In this document: positions 16,464 to 26,263 of the stretch, in pieces
Layout of the letters: each line of letters begins with the position of its first letter
How positions within the stretch are numbered: the first letter of the stretch is position 1
Source: Clostridium sp.
Lineage (GTDB): Bacteria > Bacillota > Clostridia > Lachnospirales > Lachnospiraceae
Length of the DNA stretch: 46,152 nucleotides
Assembly (NCBI GenBank): GCA_023667695.1
Contig: JAMOZY010000023.1
Span: forward strand, 1 to 46,152
Direction: 5' to 3'
Program-made: the position numbers and the translations under genes
The notes under the pieces: generated by a model
What the model saw: the letters and a program-made list of their open reading frames with translations, nothing else
Databases searched by the model: none
Told to the model about the DNA's origin: nothing

Positions 16464-16836
16464 GGATTTGCTGACTGGCACCTTGCTGTATGGAATCCTT
16501 ACAGAAGGAATCGGTTTAATCTTCCTTGAGAACCGGTTGCGATTTACCCTGGGGGTATTGATTGGTTATGTTTGTGTGGCTGCAATGGTCTGCCATATGT
16601 ATCTGACGCTGGAAAAGGGGTTGGATATGAATCCGGATTCTGCGGCAAAATATGTGAGGCGGAACAGTATTTTACGGTATGTTACCCTGTTTGCGGTTTT
16701 GGTAGCGGCAATGCTGATACCGCAGGTCAGTGTGATTGCAGTCATTATTATGATATATGGTATGAAAATCTCGGCTTTTTTACAGCCGCAGATTCATAAA
16801 TACATTACCTCAAAAATCTTTAAAGAAAGAAGGTGA
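16438..16836 (+). CDS. atpI: ATP synthase subunit I
   Basis: A 132-residue membrane protein with four hydrophobic segments, matching the ATP synthase I-chain family (RDLLTGTLLYGILTEGIGLI; FTLGVLIGYVCVAAMVCHMY; a block with LFAVLVAAMLIPQVSV). AtpI is a chaperone for c-ring assembly, best shown in Na+-type enzymes of Propionigenium and Bacillus. The start at 16438 is chosen because AAAGGAGG lies about 9 nt upstream inside the previous gene. It is followed 4 nt later by atpB. Confidence 0.85.
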   Translation: MRRLDPTVRDLLTGTLLYGILTEGIGLIFLENRLRFTLGVLIGYVCVAAMVCHMYLTLEKGLDMNPDSAAKYVRRNSILRYVTLFAVLVAAMLIPQVSVIAVIIMIYGMKISAFLQPQIHKYITSKIFKERR

Positions 16837-16840
16837 ACGT

Positions 16841-17605
16841 ATGGTGAATGTGGCAGCCAATGCCCTTGGGCTGCTAACAGGTATTGGCGGAATGCGGGCA
16901 ATATTATCTGAAGAAAAAACAGTTGATTTCTTCATTCATGAATTAATCCCTTATAATTTCTTTGGACAGACGGTTTATATAACGACAACTCATGTCTGTG
17001 AATTAATAATATTAGCAGGGATTATTATTTTCGCATTAGTGGCAAGACATAAAATCATGCACGCGGAAGAAATCCCCAGAGGATTCCAGAATGTAATAGA
17101 ACTACTGATTGAAACTTTGGATAAATATGTCCACGGTACAATGGGAAAGCATGGAACAAAGTGCTATGTGAACTATGTAGGCACCATCATGTTATTTATT
17201 CTGCTCTGTAATATTTCGGGTCTGATTGGACTCCGGGCGCCAACAGCAGATTATGGCACCACCTTATGTCTGGCAATCATTACTGTTGCCATGGTGCAGT
17301 ACAATAACGTGAAGTGGAATAAGTTTGGAGCGGTTACCAGTCTGTTCCAGCCACTATGGTTCCTGTTCCCAATCAATCTGATCGGTGAAGTGGCGAATGT
17401 CGTTTCCCTGTCCTTGCGTCTGTTTGGTAACGTAATGGCAGGAACGGTAATGATTAGTCTGTATTACACTTTAATGCCGGTAGTGGCAACGATTGGTATA
17501 CCAGCAGCGTTTCATGCCTATTTGGATGTGTTCTCCGGAGCAATCCAGGCATATGTATTTACCATGTTAACGATGGTATTTATCACCAACAAAATAGAAG
17601 GTTAA
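16841..17605 (+). CDS. atpB: ATP synthase Fo subunit a
   Basis: A 254-residue integral membrane protein that forms the two half-channels for the coupling ion at the c-ring. The conserved helix VVSLSLRLFGNVMAG carries the essential stator Arg, and AYVFTMLTMVFITNKIEG ends the protein. FQNVIELLIETLDKYV near residue 85 is the typical cytoplasmic amphipathic stretch. AGAAAGAAGG precedes the ATG. Its start lies 4 nt after the atpI stop and atpE follows 23 nt later. Confidence 0.95.
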   Translation: MVNVAANALGLLTGIGGMRAILSEEKTVDFFIHELIPYNFFGQTVYITTTHVCELIILAGIIIFALVARHKIMHAEEIPRGFQNVIELLIETLDKYVHGTMGKHGTKCYVNYVGTIMLFILLCNISGLIGLRAPTADYGTTLCLAIITVAMVQYNNVKWNKFGAVTSLFQPLWFLFPINLIGEVANVVSLSLRLFGNVMAGTVMISLYYTLMPVVATIGIPAAFHAYLDVFSGAIQAYVFTMLTMVFITNKIEG

Positions 17606-17610
17606 AATGA

Positions 17611-17904
<294 letters not shown>

Positions 17905-17947
17905 TAAGGGATTCTATTCCTAAAATAAGCTGAAAGGAGGCCAGGAT

Positions 17948-18511
17948 GTGTTAGATTTGTGTATTGGAATGTGCAGTACTGTTGCAGTATTGGAAGGACG
18001 GGTATTCGGTCTGGATGCCCAGCTTTTGGCCGATATCCTGATTCAGGGAATTGCAATCTTCCTGCTCTTTCTGTTCTTATCGTATGTGTTGTTTGAACCG
18101 GTGAAGAAGTTCTTAAATAACCGTACGGAGCGAATTAAGAATGATATCGAAAGCGCCAGGAAGAATAAAGAGGATGCGGCAAAGCTGAAGGAAGAGTATG
18201 ACAGCAAGCTCCACTCCGCAGATACTGAGGTACAGGAAATATTAAGCGAAGCACGTAAAAAGGCAAAGAAACGGGAAAATGATATTATTGATGAAGCGAA
18301 TGAAGAAGCTCTGCGGGTGAAGAATCGGGCGAATCAGGAAATCGAGCTGGAAAAGACGAAAGCGCAGGATGAGATTCGTCAGGAAATCATTCAGGTTGCA
18401 ACGGCGATGGCAGCAAAGATTGTGGCAGTATCCCTGGATGAGGAAAAGCAGAATGCTTTGCTGGAGGAGACTTTGAAGGAAATGGGTGATGATACATGGC
18501 TAAGCAGGTAA
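17948..18511 (+). CDS. atpF: ATP synthase Fo subunit b
   Basis: A 187-residue peripheral-stalk subunit. It has an N-terminal membrane helix (about residues 30-50, LIQGIAIFLLFLFLSYVLF) and a long charged helix from residue 60 on (VKKFLNNRTERIKNDIESA), ending in an amphipathic delta-binding part. It starts with GTG at 17948; AAAGGAGG (17932-17939) lies 8 nt before. About 25 extra residues lie before the membrane helix compared with usual b subunits. It overlaps atpH by 16 nt. Confidence 0.93.
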   Translation: MLDLCIGMCSTVAVLEGRVFGLDAQLLADILIQGIAIFLLFLFLSYVLFEPVKKFLNNRTERIKNDIESARKNKEDAAKLKEEYDSKLHSADTEVQEILSEARKKAKKRENDIIDEANEEALRVKNRANQEIELEKTKAQDEIRQEIIQVATAMAAKIVAVSLDEEKQNALLEETLKEMGDDTWLSR

Positions 18512-19035
18512 ACTCTACTTACGGTGATGCACTCTTTGACCTGGCGGTAGAAGAAAACCAGGTAGAACCCGTTTTGGAAGAACTGACCGGTCTGCTTCAG
18601 GTCATGGACGAAAATCAGGAATTGCTTCGTCTTTTGACCCATCCGGAGGTATTGAAGGAAAATAAGCTGAAAATGCTGCAGGACATTTTTCAAGGCAGAG
18701 TCAGTGATGCTGTTATGGGTACGCTGCTGATTGTTGTAAAGAATGATCGGAGCAGTGAATTACCGGATATTTGTCATTATGTGATTGGCAGAATAAAAGA
18801 ATATAAAAAGATTGGAATTGCTTCTGTTATTTCCGCAGTAGAGCTGACGGGAGAGCAGAAGGAAAAAATCGAACGTAAATTAGTTGCTACGACCAGGTAT
18901 GAAACAATGGAGATGAATTATTCCGTAGATGCTTCATTGATTGGCGGTTTGATTATCCGCATTGAAGACCGGGTAGTAGACAGCAGTATTAAGAGACAGT
19001 TAGAGAGAATGGCGGTAACACTCTCTCAGGGGTAA
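18496..19035 (+). CDS. atpH: ATP synthase F1 subunit delta
   Basis: A 179-residue OSCP/delta subunit that joins the stator stalk to the top of F1. Seen: an N-terminal helical domain (STYGDALFDLAVEENQVEPV), LRLLTHPEVLKENKLKML, and the C-terminal signature with SLIGGLIIRIEDRVVDSSI followed by KRQLERM. Its ATG lies inside the end of atpF. The length is normal. Confidence 0.95.
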   Translation: MAKQVNSTYGDALFDLAVEENQVEPVLEELTGLLQVMDENQELLRLLTHPEVLKENKLKMLQDIFQGRVSDAVMGTLLIVVKNDRSSELPDICHYVIGRIKEYKKIGIASVISAVELTGEQKEKIERKLVATTRYETMEMNYSVDASLIGGLIIRIEDRVVDSSIKRQLERMAVTLSQG

Positions 19036-19072
19036 GACAAAAATTTAAGAAGAAAGAAGGTGCCAAGGCTCC

Positions 19073-20581
19073 ATGAATTTAAGACCAGAGGAGATTAGTT
19101 CTGTCATCAAAGAGCAGATTAAGAATTATTCCGTTCAGCTTGAAACCGCAGATGTAGGTACGGTGATTCAGGTGGCAGATGGTATTGTTCGTATCCATGG
19201 ATTGGAAAGCGCTATGCAGGGAGAACTGCTTGCATTTCCAAATGATGTATATGGAATGGTCATGAACTTAGAGGTTGATAACGTTGGTGCTGTGCTGCTT
19301 GGTAATGCCAGCAATGTAAATGAAGGCGATACCGTTAAGACCACCGGACGGGTGGTTGAGGTGCCGGTTGGCGATGCAATGCTTGGCAGGGTAGTCAACG
19401 CATTAGGACAGCCTATTGATGGCAAAGGACCAATTCAGACAGACAAAACCAGAGAAATTGAGCGGGTTGCTTCCGGTGTTATCAGTCGTAAATCCGTTGA
19501 TACACCATTGCAGACCGGTATCAAGGCAATTGATGCCATGGTTCCCATCGGAAGAGGTCAGCGTGAGTTAATCATTGGTGACCGTCAGACCGGTAAGACT
19601 GCAATTGCGATTGACACGATTATTAATCAAAAGGGACAGGGCGTAAATTGTATCTATGTTGCAATCGGGCAGAAGGCTTCTACCGTTGCATCGATTGTAA
19701 AGACATTAACAGAATATGGTGCTATGGATTATACAACCATTGTTGCATCTACAGCATCAGAACCGGCTCCATTACAGTATATCGCACCATATGCGGGCTG
19801 TGCGATTGGTGAAGAATGGATGGAGGCAGGGAAGGACGTATTGGTGGTATATGATGACTTAAGTAAGCATGCTACCGCTTATCGTACACTCTCCTTATTA
19901 CTCCGTAGACCACCAGGGCGTGAGGCTTATCCGGGTGATGTATTCTACCTGCATAGCCGTCTGTTGGAGCGTGCAGCAAGATTATCCGATGAATTGGGCG
20001 GCGGTTCTTTGACCGCACTTCCGATTATTGAAACACAGGCAGGTGATGTATCTGCTTATATTCCGACGAATGTTATTTCCATTACAGACGGACAGATTTA
20101 TCTGGAAACAGAAATGTTCAATTCCGGTTTCCGTCCGGCAGTAAATGCGGGTCTTTCCGTATCCAGAGTTGGCGGCTCTGCTCAGATTGGCGCCATGAAG
20201 AAGATTGCAGCGCCGATTCGTGTGGAGTTAGCGCAGTACCGTGAGCTGGCAGCGTTCTCTCAGTTCGGTTCCGAGCTGGATGCAGACACCAAGGAGAAGC
20301 TGGCACAGGGCGAGCGTATCCGGGAAATGCTGAAGCAGCCGCAGTATGCGCCAATGCCGGTAGAGCGTCAGGTTGTGATTATCTATGCAGCAACCAAGAA
20401 GTATCTGTTGGATATTGAGGTGGAGGATATTCAGAGATTTGAAAAGGAACTGTTTGAATTTATTGATACCAAGTATCCGGAAATCTTCGAAACCATCCGT
20501 ACCAACAAGAAGCTGGATGATTCCTTAGAGGAAAAGATGGTTCAGGCGATTACGGAATTCAAGGCTGAGTTTGTAAAGTAG
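19073..20581 (+). CDS. atpA: ATP synthase F1 subunit alpha
   Basis: A 502-residue non-catalytic nucleotide-binding subunit. The Walker A motif GDRQTGKTA puts the lysine at K175. Also seen are [20 protein letters not shown] (Walker B region), [29 protein letters not shown], and [17 protein letters not shown] with the conserved Arg near the catalytic interface. The length is typical. An AAGAAAGAAGG ribosome site lies in the 37-nt gap after atpH. Confidence 0.97.
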   Translation: MNLRPEEISSVIKEQIKNYSVQLETADVGTVIQVADGIVRIHGLESAMQGELLAFPNDVYGMVMNLEVDNVGAVLLGNASNVNEGDTVKTTGRVVEVPVGDAMLGRVVNALGQPIDGKGPIQTDKTREIERVASGVISRKSVDTPLQTGIKAIDAMVPIGRGQRELIIGDRQTGKTAIAIDTIINQKGQGVNCIYVAIGQKASTVASIVKTLTEYGAMDYTTIVASTASEPAPLQYIAPYAGCAIGEEWMEAGKDVLVVYDDLSKHATAYRTLSLLLRRPPGREAYPGDVFYLHSRLLERAARLSDELGGGSLTALPIIETQAGDVSAYIPTNVISITDGQIYLETEMFNSGFRPAVNAGLSVSRVGGSAQIGAMKKIAAPIRVELAQYRELAAFSQFGSELDADTKEKLAQGERIREMLKQPQYAPMPVERQVVIIYAATKKYLLDIEVEDIQRFEKELFEFIDTKYPEIFETIRTNKKLDDSLEEKMVQAITEFKAEFVK

Positions 20582-20596
20582 TGGAGGTGACGAATT

Positions 20597-21457
20597 ATGG
20601 CATCCATGCGTGACATAAAGCGAAGGAAGGAAAGCGTCACCAGTACGCAGCAGATAACCAAAGCGATGAAACTGGTTGCCACCGTCAAGCTTCAGAAGGC
20701 GAAGGCAAGAGCAGAACGGAATAAGCCGTATTTTAATACCTTGTATAAGACCATTTGCTCCATTCTTGCCAAAACAGAGAATATGGATCATCCATATCTG
20801 TTGGAGAATGGCAGTGACCGGAAGGCAGTGATTGTGATTACATCCAATAAGGGACTGGCAGGAGGCTACAATTCCAATGTGATTAAGGAAGTAGTCAATA
20901 CCGGATTCCCGGTGGAACACGTAGATGTCTATGCGGTAGGAAGAAAGGGTGCAGAAGGGCTGGCAAGAAAGGGCTATCGGATTGTGGAGGATGATTCGGA
21001 GGCAATCAATGAGCCGCTGTATCGGGATGCTATCGATATCACAAAACGGGTGCTGGAGTCTTTTACCCAGGGTGAAGTCGGTGAAATCTATATGGCATAT
21101 ACGAACTTTAAGAATACGGTGTCCCAGGAAGCGAAGCTGATTAAGCTGCTTCCACTGAATATCGACGAGCTTCCTCATGAGGAAGTGGATGACGATATGG
21201 TACTAATGAATTATGAACCGGAGGCAGATGAAGCATTGGATGTGCTGATTCCGAAGTATATCGGCAATCTGCTGTACGGGGCATTCATAGAAGCATTGGC
21301 CAGTGAAAATGGTGCCAGGATGCAGGCGATGGATTCGGCAACCACCAATGCGGATAATATGATTGCTGATTTATCTTTGAAATACAATCGGGCAAGGCAG
21401 GCCTCCATTACACAGGAATTGACGGAGATTATTGCCGGTTCCGAAGCAATCGGTTAG
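20597..21457 (+). CDS. atpG: ATP synthase F1 subunit gamma
   Basis: A 286-residue central rotor shaft. The N-terminal helix (MASMRDIKRRKESVTSTQQI, then TKAMKLVATVKL) and the C-terminal helix (GARMQAMDSATTNADNMIAD, then RARQASITQELTEIIAG) are the coiled-coil pair expected to sit in the alpha/beta ring. The middle Rossmann-like part has SNKGLAGGYNSNV. Its stop is 24 nt before the atpD ATG. Confidence 0.96.
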   Translation: MASMRDIKRRKESVTSTQQITKAMKLVATVKLQKAKARAERNKPYFNTLYKTICSILAKTENMDHPYLLENGSDRKAVIVITSNKGLAGGYNSNVIKEVVNTGFPVEHVDVYAVGRKGAEGLARKGYRIVEDDSEAINEPLYRDAIDITKRVLESFTQGEVGEIYMAYTNFKNTVSQEAKLIKLLPLNIDELPHEEVDDDMVLMNYEPEADEALDVLIPKYIGNLLYGAFIEALASENGARMQAMDSATTNADNMIADLSLKYNRARQASITQELTEIIAGSEAIG

Positions 21458-22876
<1,419 letters not shown>

Positions 22877-22897
22877 GACAGGAAGGGCAGGTGCAGT

Positions 22898-23296
22898 ATG
22901 GCAGATAAGACATTTCAATTAAAGATCATAGCACCGGAACGTATCTTCTATGAGGATGACGTAACTTTTGTTGAATTCCGTACAACGGAAGGGGATATAG
23001 GTGTATATCCGGGACATATTTCGCTGACTTCCATTATTGCTCCGGGTATTATGAAGATTCATACACCGTCCGGCGAAATCCGGGAGGCGGCACTGCTGGA
23101 AGGCTTTTCGGAGATTCTGGCGAATCAGGTAACGATTCTGGCAGAGGCAGTAGAATGGCCGGAAGAGATTGATATCAACCGTGCGAAGGAAGCACAGATT
23201 CGTGCAGAACGACGGATTCAGTCCGAGGATGGAGATATGGATCGGGCAGAGCTTGCATTGAAGCGGGCGATTGTCAGACAGAGAATTGCAAGATAA
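22898..23296 (+). CDS. atpC: ATP synthase F1 subunit epsilon
   Basis: A 132-residue subunit. The N-terminal beta sandwich is clear (FQLKIIAPERIFYEDDVTFV, TTEGDIGVYPGHISL, LEGFSEILANQVTILAEAVE). The C-terminal helical part (INRAKEAQIRAERRIQSED and onward) is the regulatory arm that can inhibit ATP hydrolysis. It is the last gene of the operon; a hairpin follows 8 nt after the stop. Confidence 0.95.
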   Translation: MADKTFQLKIIAPERIFYEDDVTFVEFRTTEGDIGVYPGHISLTSIIAPGIMKIHTPSGEIREAALLEGFSEILANQVTILAEAVEWPEEIDINRAKEAQIRAERRIQSEDGDMDRAELALKRAIVRQRIAR

Positions 23297-23304
23297 CGTA
23301 GATG

Positions 23305-23345
23305 AAGGGCTTCTATGAGAAATCATGGAAGCCTTTGTCTGCTTT
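23305..23345 (+). terminator. Probable atp operon terminator
   Basis: AAGGGCTTC (23305-23313) pairs with GAAGCCTTT (23328-23336), one wobble, followed by GTCTGCTTTT. The T-run is interrupted, so stopping may be partial and some read-through into the next cassette is possible. Confidence 0.55.
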
Positions 23346-23406
23346 TGATATGAGGGTTTGGAATTGTCTGCCAAATCCGGATTTCATGAAATGGAGTGAG
23401 AGGGAA

Positions 23407-23652
23407 ATGAAAAAATTAGAGCCGGAGCCGATTCATAATGAGAATGAGTTGGAATTTGCTATTTTCTGTATCGAGAATGTGGCAATACAGCTAGGTATAG
23501 ATACAGTAAGGGTTTATCATGCTTTGGCGGAAAAAAGCGATATATTAAACGGATATATTATCCCATGTTATGATGTGTTGCATACACAAAGCAAGGAATA
23601 TATTGTGAATGATATCATTTCCTATATGGAGGAGAAAGGGGTGCAGGTGTGA
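23407..23652 (+). CDS. DUF3791 domain protein
   Basis: An 81-residue all-helical protein. ELEFAIFCIENVAIQLGI, YHALAEKSDILNGYIIPCYD and VLHTQSKEYIVNDIISYMEE make the DUF3791 pattern clear. Function unknown; such proteins often precede DUF3990 genes. The ATG at 23407 follows GAGAGGGAA; the upstream frame (from 23302) crosses the atp terminator hairpin and is rejected. The stop overlaps the next GTG start by 4 nt (GTGA), so the two are translationally coupled. I infer a small protein that binds or neutralises the product of the next gene. Confidence 0.8.
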   Translation: MKKLEPEPIHNENELEFAIFCIENVAIQLGIDTVRVYHALAEKSDILNGYIIPCYDVLHTQSKEYIVNDIISYMEEKGVQV

Positions 23653-24122
23653 TATTATATCATGGCTCAAGTATTGAGATTAGAAAACCGGATATACTGC
23701 ATTCCAGAAGAAATGTGGATTTTGGGAGAGGATTTTATACAACTCCGATACAGAAGCAGGCAGAAAAGTGGTGCGAGAAGTTTATAAGACGTGGTAAGGA
23801 TGGCATCGTTACTGTTTATAATATGGATGAGAAAGTATTTCAAACATGCAGAATTCTTGAATTTTCAAGTTATTCAGAGGACTGGCTGGATTTTGTGACT
23901 TCCTGCCGTATGGGGCTTGATACAACAGAATATGATTTGATTCTGGGTGGTGTAGCCAATGATAAAGTGTTTAATACATGTGAGTTGTATTTTAAACAGT
24001 ATATTAGCAAGGACGCGGCGCTAAGCAGATTGCGTTATGAAAAGCCAAATCAACAGGTTTGCTTTAAAAATCAGAAGGTGCTGGATGAATATCTACGGTT
24101 TGAGAGGAGCGAGTATTTATGA
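23649..24122 (+). CDS. DUF3990 protein, ADP-ribosyltransferase-like
   Basis: A 157-residue protein. The pattern is MILYHGSSIEIRKPDI with H5; NVDFGRGFYTTPIQKQAEKW with Y30; then DLILGGVANDKVFNT, and finally NQQVCFKNQKVLDEYL. This is the DUF3990 layout. As I recall, the family belongs to the ADP-ribosyltransferase clan, where an H-Y-[EQ] triad binds NAD; here H5, Y30 and a Q of NQQ are the candidates. It starts with GTG at 23649 in a GTGA overlap and ends in an ATGA overlap with the next gene. The middle of a coupled three-gene unit suggests a toxin or enzyme with two small partners; that is inference. Confidence 0.8.
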   Translation: MILYHGSSIEIRKPDILHSRRNVDFGRGFYTTPIQKQAEKWCEKFIRRGKDGIVTVYNMDEKVFQTCRILEFSSYSEDWLDFVTSCRMGLDTTEYDLILGGVANDKVFNTCELYFKQYISKDAALSRLRYEKPNQQVCFKNQKVLDEYLRFERSEYL

Positions 24123-24340
24123 ATGCAGATCCGTTAATTTTACAGTTGAAATACGCAGACATCGTAAAGCTCTTTGCATCACAAAGTGGATTGTCTTTGG
24201 ATGAGGCACTGCGTTTTTTTTATTATTCAAATGTTTATGCTTTAATGAAGGACGGGGTTTCAGATATGCATTGCATGAGTAATGCTTATCTTGTGGAGGA
24301 TATCATGGAAGAATATTCCGGTAGGAGTTTAGAGGGATAG
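24119..24340 (+). CDS. Small helical protein, partner of the DUF3990 gene
   Basis: A 73-residue protein. YADIVKLFASQSGLSLDEAL and RFFYYSNVYALMKDG are helices, and SDMHCMSNAYLVEDIMEEY resembles the end of DUF3791-type proteins, where a Y-[IL]-V-[ED]-[ED]-[IL] segment recurs. It may be a divergent DUF3791 relative. The ATG overlaps the previous stop by 4 nt (ATGA), so it is co-translated with the DUF3990 gene. Confidence 0.75.
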   Translation: MNADPLILQLKYADIVKLFASQSGLSLDEALRFFYYSNVYALMKDGVSDMHCMSNAYLVEDIMEEYSGRSLEG

Positions 24341-24346
24341 ATTATG

Positions 24347-24416
24347 TAAATCATCGAAAGAAAAGCTTCCTCTTCGAAAGGTGTTCCATTCGATGTCTTA
24401 AAGACAAGATTTACGG
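24347..24416. terminator. Inverted repeats between convergent genes
   Basis: GTAAATC (about 24347-24353) pairs with GATTTAC (about 24410-24416), and inside it ATCGAA with TTCGAT. It lies where the DUF3990 cassette meets the minus-strand gene at 24398, overlapping the latter's end. No long T-run; a weak bidirectional terminator is possible. Confidence 0.4.
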
Positions 24417-24895
24417 TTGAATTCTTCTAAATCTTTGCTTAATGGAAATACTTCTCTGAATTTTTTTATAATAGAGGTTTTATTACTAATTAGCAATGTG
24501 CAGCTGCTATCCCATGCTACCAACTCAATAGATGCTAAGGGGTGTTGTATATGAATCTGTTCTTCCCAAAAGCCTTTATAACCATCTGCATAAGGGAATC
24601 CATATTTCAAAATATCATCTTTCAAAATATTTTTATCAAAGCCGGACAATACGCCCCATATCCACTGAAAATCATCTTTGTTCACAATATTCGTTAATTC
24701 TTCTCCAGTTATCCATGCATAATTATTATGTTTCGATTGAAAGAAACGCATCTCATGTCCGATTCTTTTCGGATATGCCTCACAATCTGTTATAAGCCAA
24801 TTATATTCTTTTTGAAAATTATCCATTAGACGAAACAGCTTTTTGAGATATGTATATCCGATTTCTCCTTGTTCAAGAATTGCTCCTGTTATCAT
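24398..24895 (-). CDS. Hypothetical protein, possibly DUF2691-like
   Basis: A 165-residue soluble protein. Its C-terminal half (DDFQWIWGVLSGFDKNI; PLASIELVAWDSSCTLLISN; IIKKFREVFPLSKDLEEFN) resembles, by memory, DUF2691, a Firmicutes family of unknown role; this is uncertain. The start at 24895 is chosen because AGGAG lies 7 nt upstream; the frame stays open upstream to 25300, but only through a duplicated, repeat-bearing stretch. The duplication copies the RBS and the start codon, so a second initiation site exists 156 nt further upstream in the same frame. The gene could be an immunity-like accessory gene; no partner is visible. Confidence 0.6.
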   Translation of the reverse strand: MITGAILEQGEIGYTYLKKLFRLMDNFQKEYNWLITDCEAYPKRIGHEMRFFQSKHNNYAWITGEELTNIVNKDDFQWIWGVLSGFDKNILKDDILKYGFPYADGYKGFWEEQIHIQHPLASIELVAWDSSCTLLISNKTSIIKKFREVFPLSKDLEEFNRKSCL

Positions 24896-24960
24896 CTTTG
24901 TATCTCCTGTATGTATCAATTCAGATAAGGTATTCAAATCAACTGTTTGATAAAATATTG

Positions 24961-25009
24961 ATTTCTGTGAGCAACGAGCCAAGTGGCTGCTTGCAGCGGG
25001 GTTGTTAAC
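24961..25009 (+). repeat. Short-form intergenic repeat E1
   Basis: GTGAGCAACGAGCCAAGTGG, CTGCTTGCAGCGGGG and TTGTTAAC resemble the two ends of the long repeat family with the middle missing. It lies inside tandem copy 1. Confidence 0.6.
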
Positions 25010-25116
25010 TTTATCAGTACGATTATAACTGATTTCTAACAGACACATCATCTTTGTATCTCCTGTATGTATCAATTCAGATAAGGTATTCAAATCAACT
25101 GTTTGATAAAATATTG

Positions 25117-25165
25117 ATTTCTGTGAGCAACGAGCCAAGTGGCTGCTTGCAGCGGGGTTGTTAAC
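25117..25165 (+). repeat. Short-form intergenic repeat E2
   Basis: Identical to E1, 156 bp downstream, because it lies inside tandem copy 2. Confidence 0.6.
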
Positions 25166-25358
25166 TTTATCAGTACGATTATAACTGATTTCTAACAGAC
25201 ACACAATCCCGAAAAGGGAGAAGTTACCGGAATACAGGAACAGGTATAATCCTGGAAAATCCGTCCATACTTGAAATAAGGATTCATAATGAATGAACAT
25301 ATATGAAACAGTACCGGCATGATAAACAGACTACACCGGTACGGAATGGAGGCTAAAT

Positions 25359-26114
25359 ATGAAGGTATCGGGAAAGGTTTCGTTGATTGCGCTGGTCTGG
25401 CTGGCAGTAGTGGTACAGTTTTTTATCAATCGGGACATTCATCGGTCAGGAGATGTAGTAGAGGCATTCAGCAGCAGTGATGCAATTCCGGTGGAGGCCT
25501 GTGTAGGTGCATATGGGTACTTTGGAGAAATGGAGCTGGCTGGTGCAACCAAGAATACCATGCTGCGGAATCTGGCAAAAAAGCTGGGGATTACGGATGG
25601 ATATGTGCTGACCGCATCCGAGGGAGATTCCTATCGGGAAAGCACCTTAACCAAGGATGGAAAATACGGAAAAACGGTGATTCAGATTGTCAGTATGGAT
25701 ACGGTCAATGAAAGGCAGCAGACCATAACCCAGCAGACAATTCTTTGCGATATTACCATCTATGATGATATTGAATATGCTATGGAGTGTAAGGAATCAT
25801 TGGAAAACATATACCAGGAGATTGGTATAGAACCCAATATCAATGTCTATATCAAGGGAAGGACAGCCGGTACTCTTACATCATCCCGGAGACAGGAAAT
25901 TGCGGATACCTTGTTAAAAAAGCTGGATGCATCAGTGGTACAGGAAATCGATAACGAGAATTTCTACTGCCTGTATGGATATACCAATCGGTTCGACCGG
26001 GTGATTTATCAGAATGGAAAGAAAATCAATGTGAATCTTGCTGTAACCTATAATGAGGAAGAGGACATGACTTACCTGCATCTGGCTGTGCCGTATATCA
26101 GTCAGTCATTTTAG
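25359..26114 (+). CDS. YwmB-like protein
   Basis: A 251-residue exported protein with an N-terminal signal anchor (VSLIALVWLAVVVQFFI). The rest resembles the YwmB/TATA-box-binding-fold family: TLTKDGKYGKTVIQIVS, IGIEPNINVYIKGRTAGTL, RQEIADTLLKKLDA and a C-terminal YNEEEDMTYLHLAVPYIS. In Bacillus and many Clostridia ywmB lies just downstream of the atp operon, which supports this call; here about 2 kb of accessory DNA separates them. Role unknown. GAATGGAGG lies upstream of the ATG. Confidence 0.65.
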   Translation: MKVSGKVSLIALVWLAVVVQFFINRDIHRSGDVVEAFSSSDAIPVEACVGAYGYFGEMELAGATKNTMLRNLAKKLGITDGYVLTASEGDSYRESTLTKDGKYGKTVIQIVSMDTVNERQQTITQQTILCDITIYDDIEYAMECKESLENIYQEIGIEPNINVYIKGRTAGTLTSSRRQEIADTLLKKLDASVVQEIDNENFYCLYGYTNRFDRVIYQNGKKINVNLAVTYNEEEDMTYLHLAVPYISQSF

Positions 26115-26174
26115 GGAATCCGTCCTAAAAAGCCAGTCTTATAGAAGCTGTAATAAAAATGAAAATGAATTGTG

Positions 26175-26222
26175 AACTGCCCCTAAAGGCTAGAGAAAGC
26201 TGATAGTTAGGGGCAGTTTTGT
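26175..26222 (+). terminator. Rho-independent terminator
   Basis: The perfect 12-bp arms AACTGCCCCTAA (26175-26186) and TTAGGGGCAGTT (26207-26218) are followed by TTG. It ends the ywmB-like gene. Confidence 0.85.
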
Positions 26223-26263
26223 ATATCATAGTATGTGAACGCCATCGGCAAGCGGATGTTACA

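Larger units (their letters stand above)
24891..25202. repeat. 156-bp perfect tandem duplication
   Basis: Copy 1 (24891-25046) and copy 2 (25047-25202) appear identical by eye. Each contains, on the minus strand, a short intergenic repeat, a leader, an AGGAG site and an ATGAT. 156 is a multiple of three, so the open frame is kept through both copies. It accounts for the gap between 24896 and 25358. Confidence 0.9.

Noticed and set aside
24961-25165. Possible CRISPR-like repeat array.
   Set aside because: Only two units of 156 bp, no short regular repeats and spacers, and no cas genes.
24896-25300. A 300-residue minus-strand frame extending the gene at 24398 upstream.
   Set aside because: The extension is made of the 156-bp tandem duplication and the short intergenic repeat; a good RBS lies right before the ATG at 24895. 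Use of the upstream start is only raised as a possibility.
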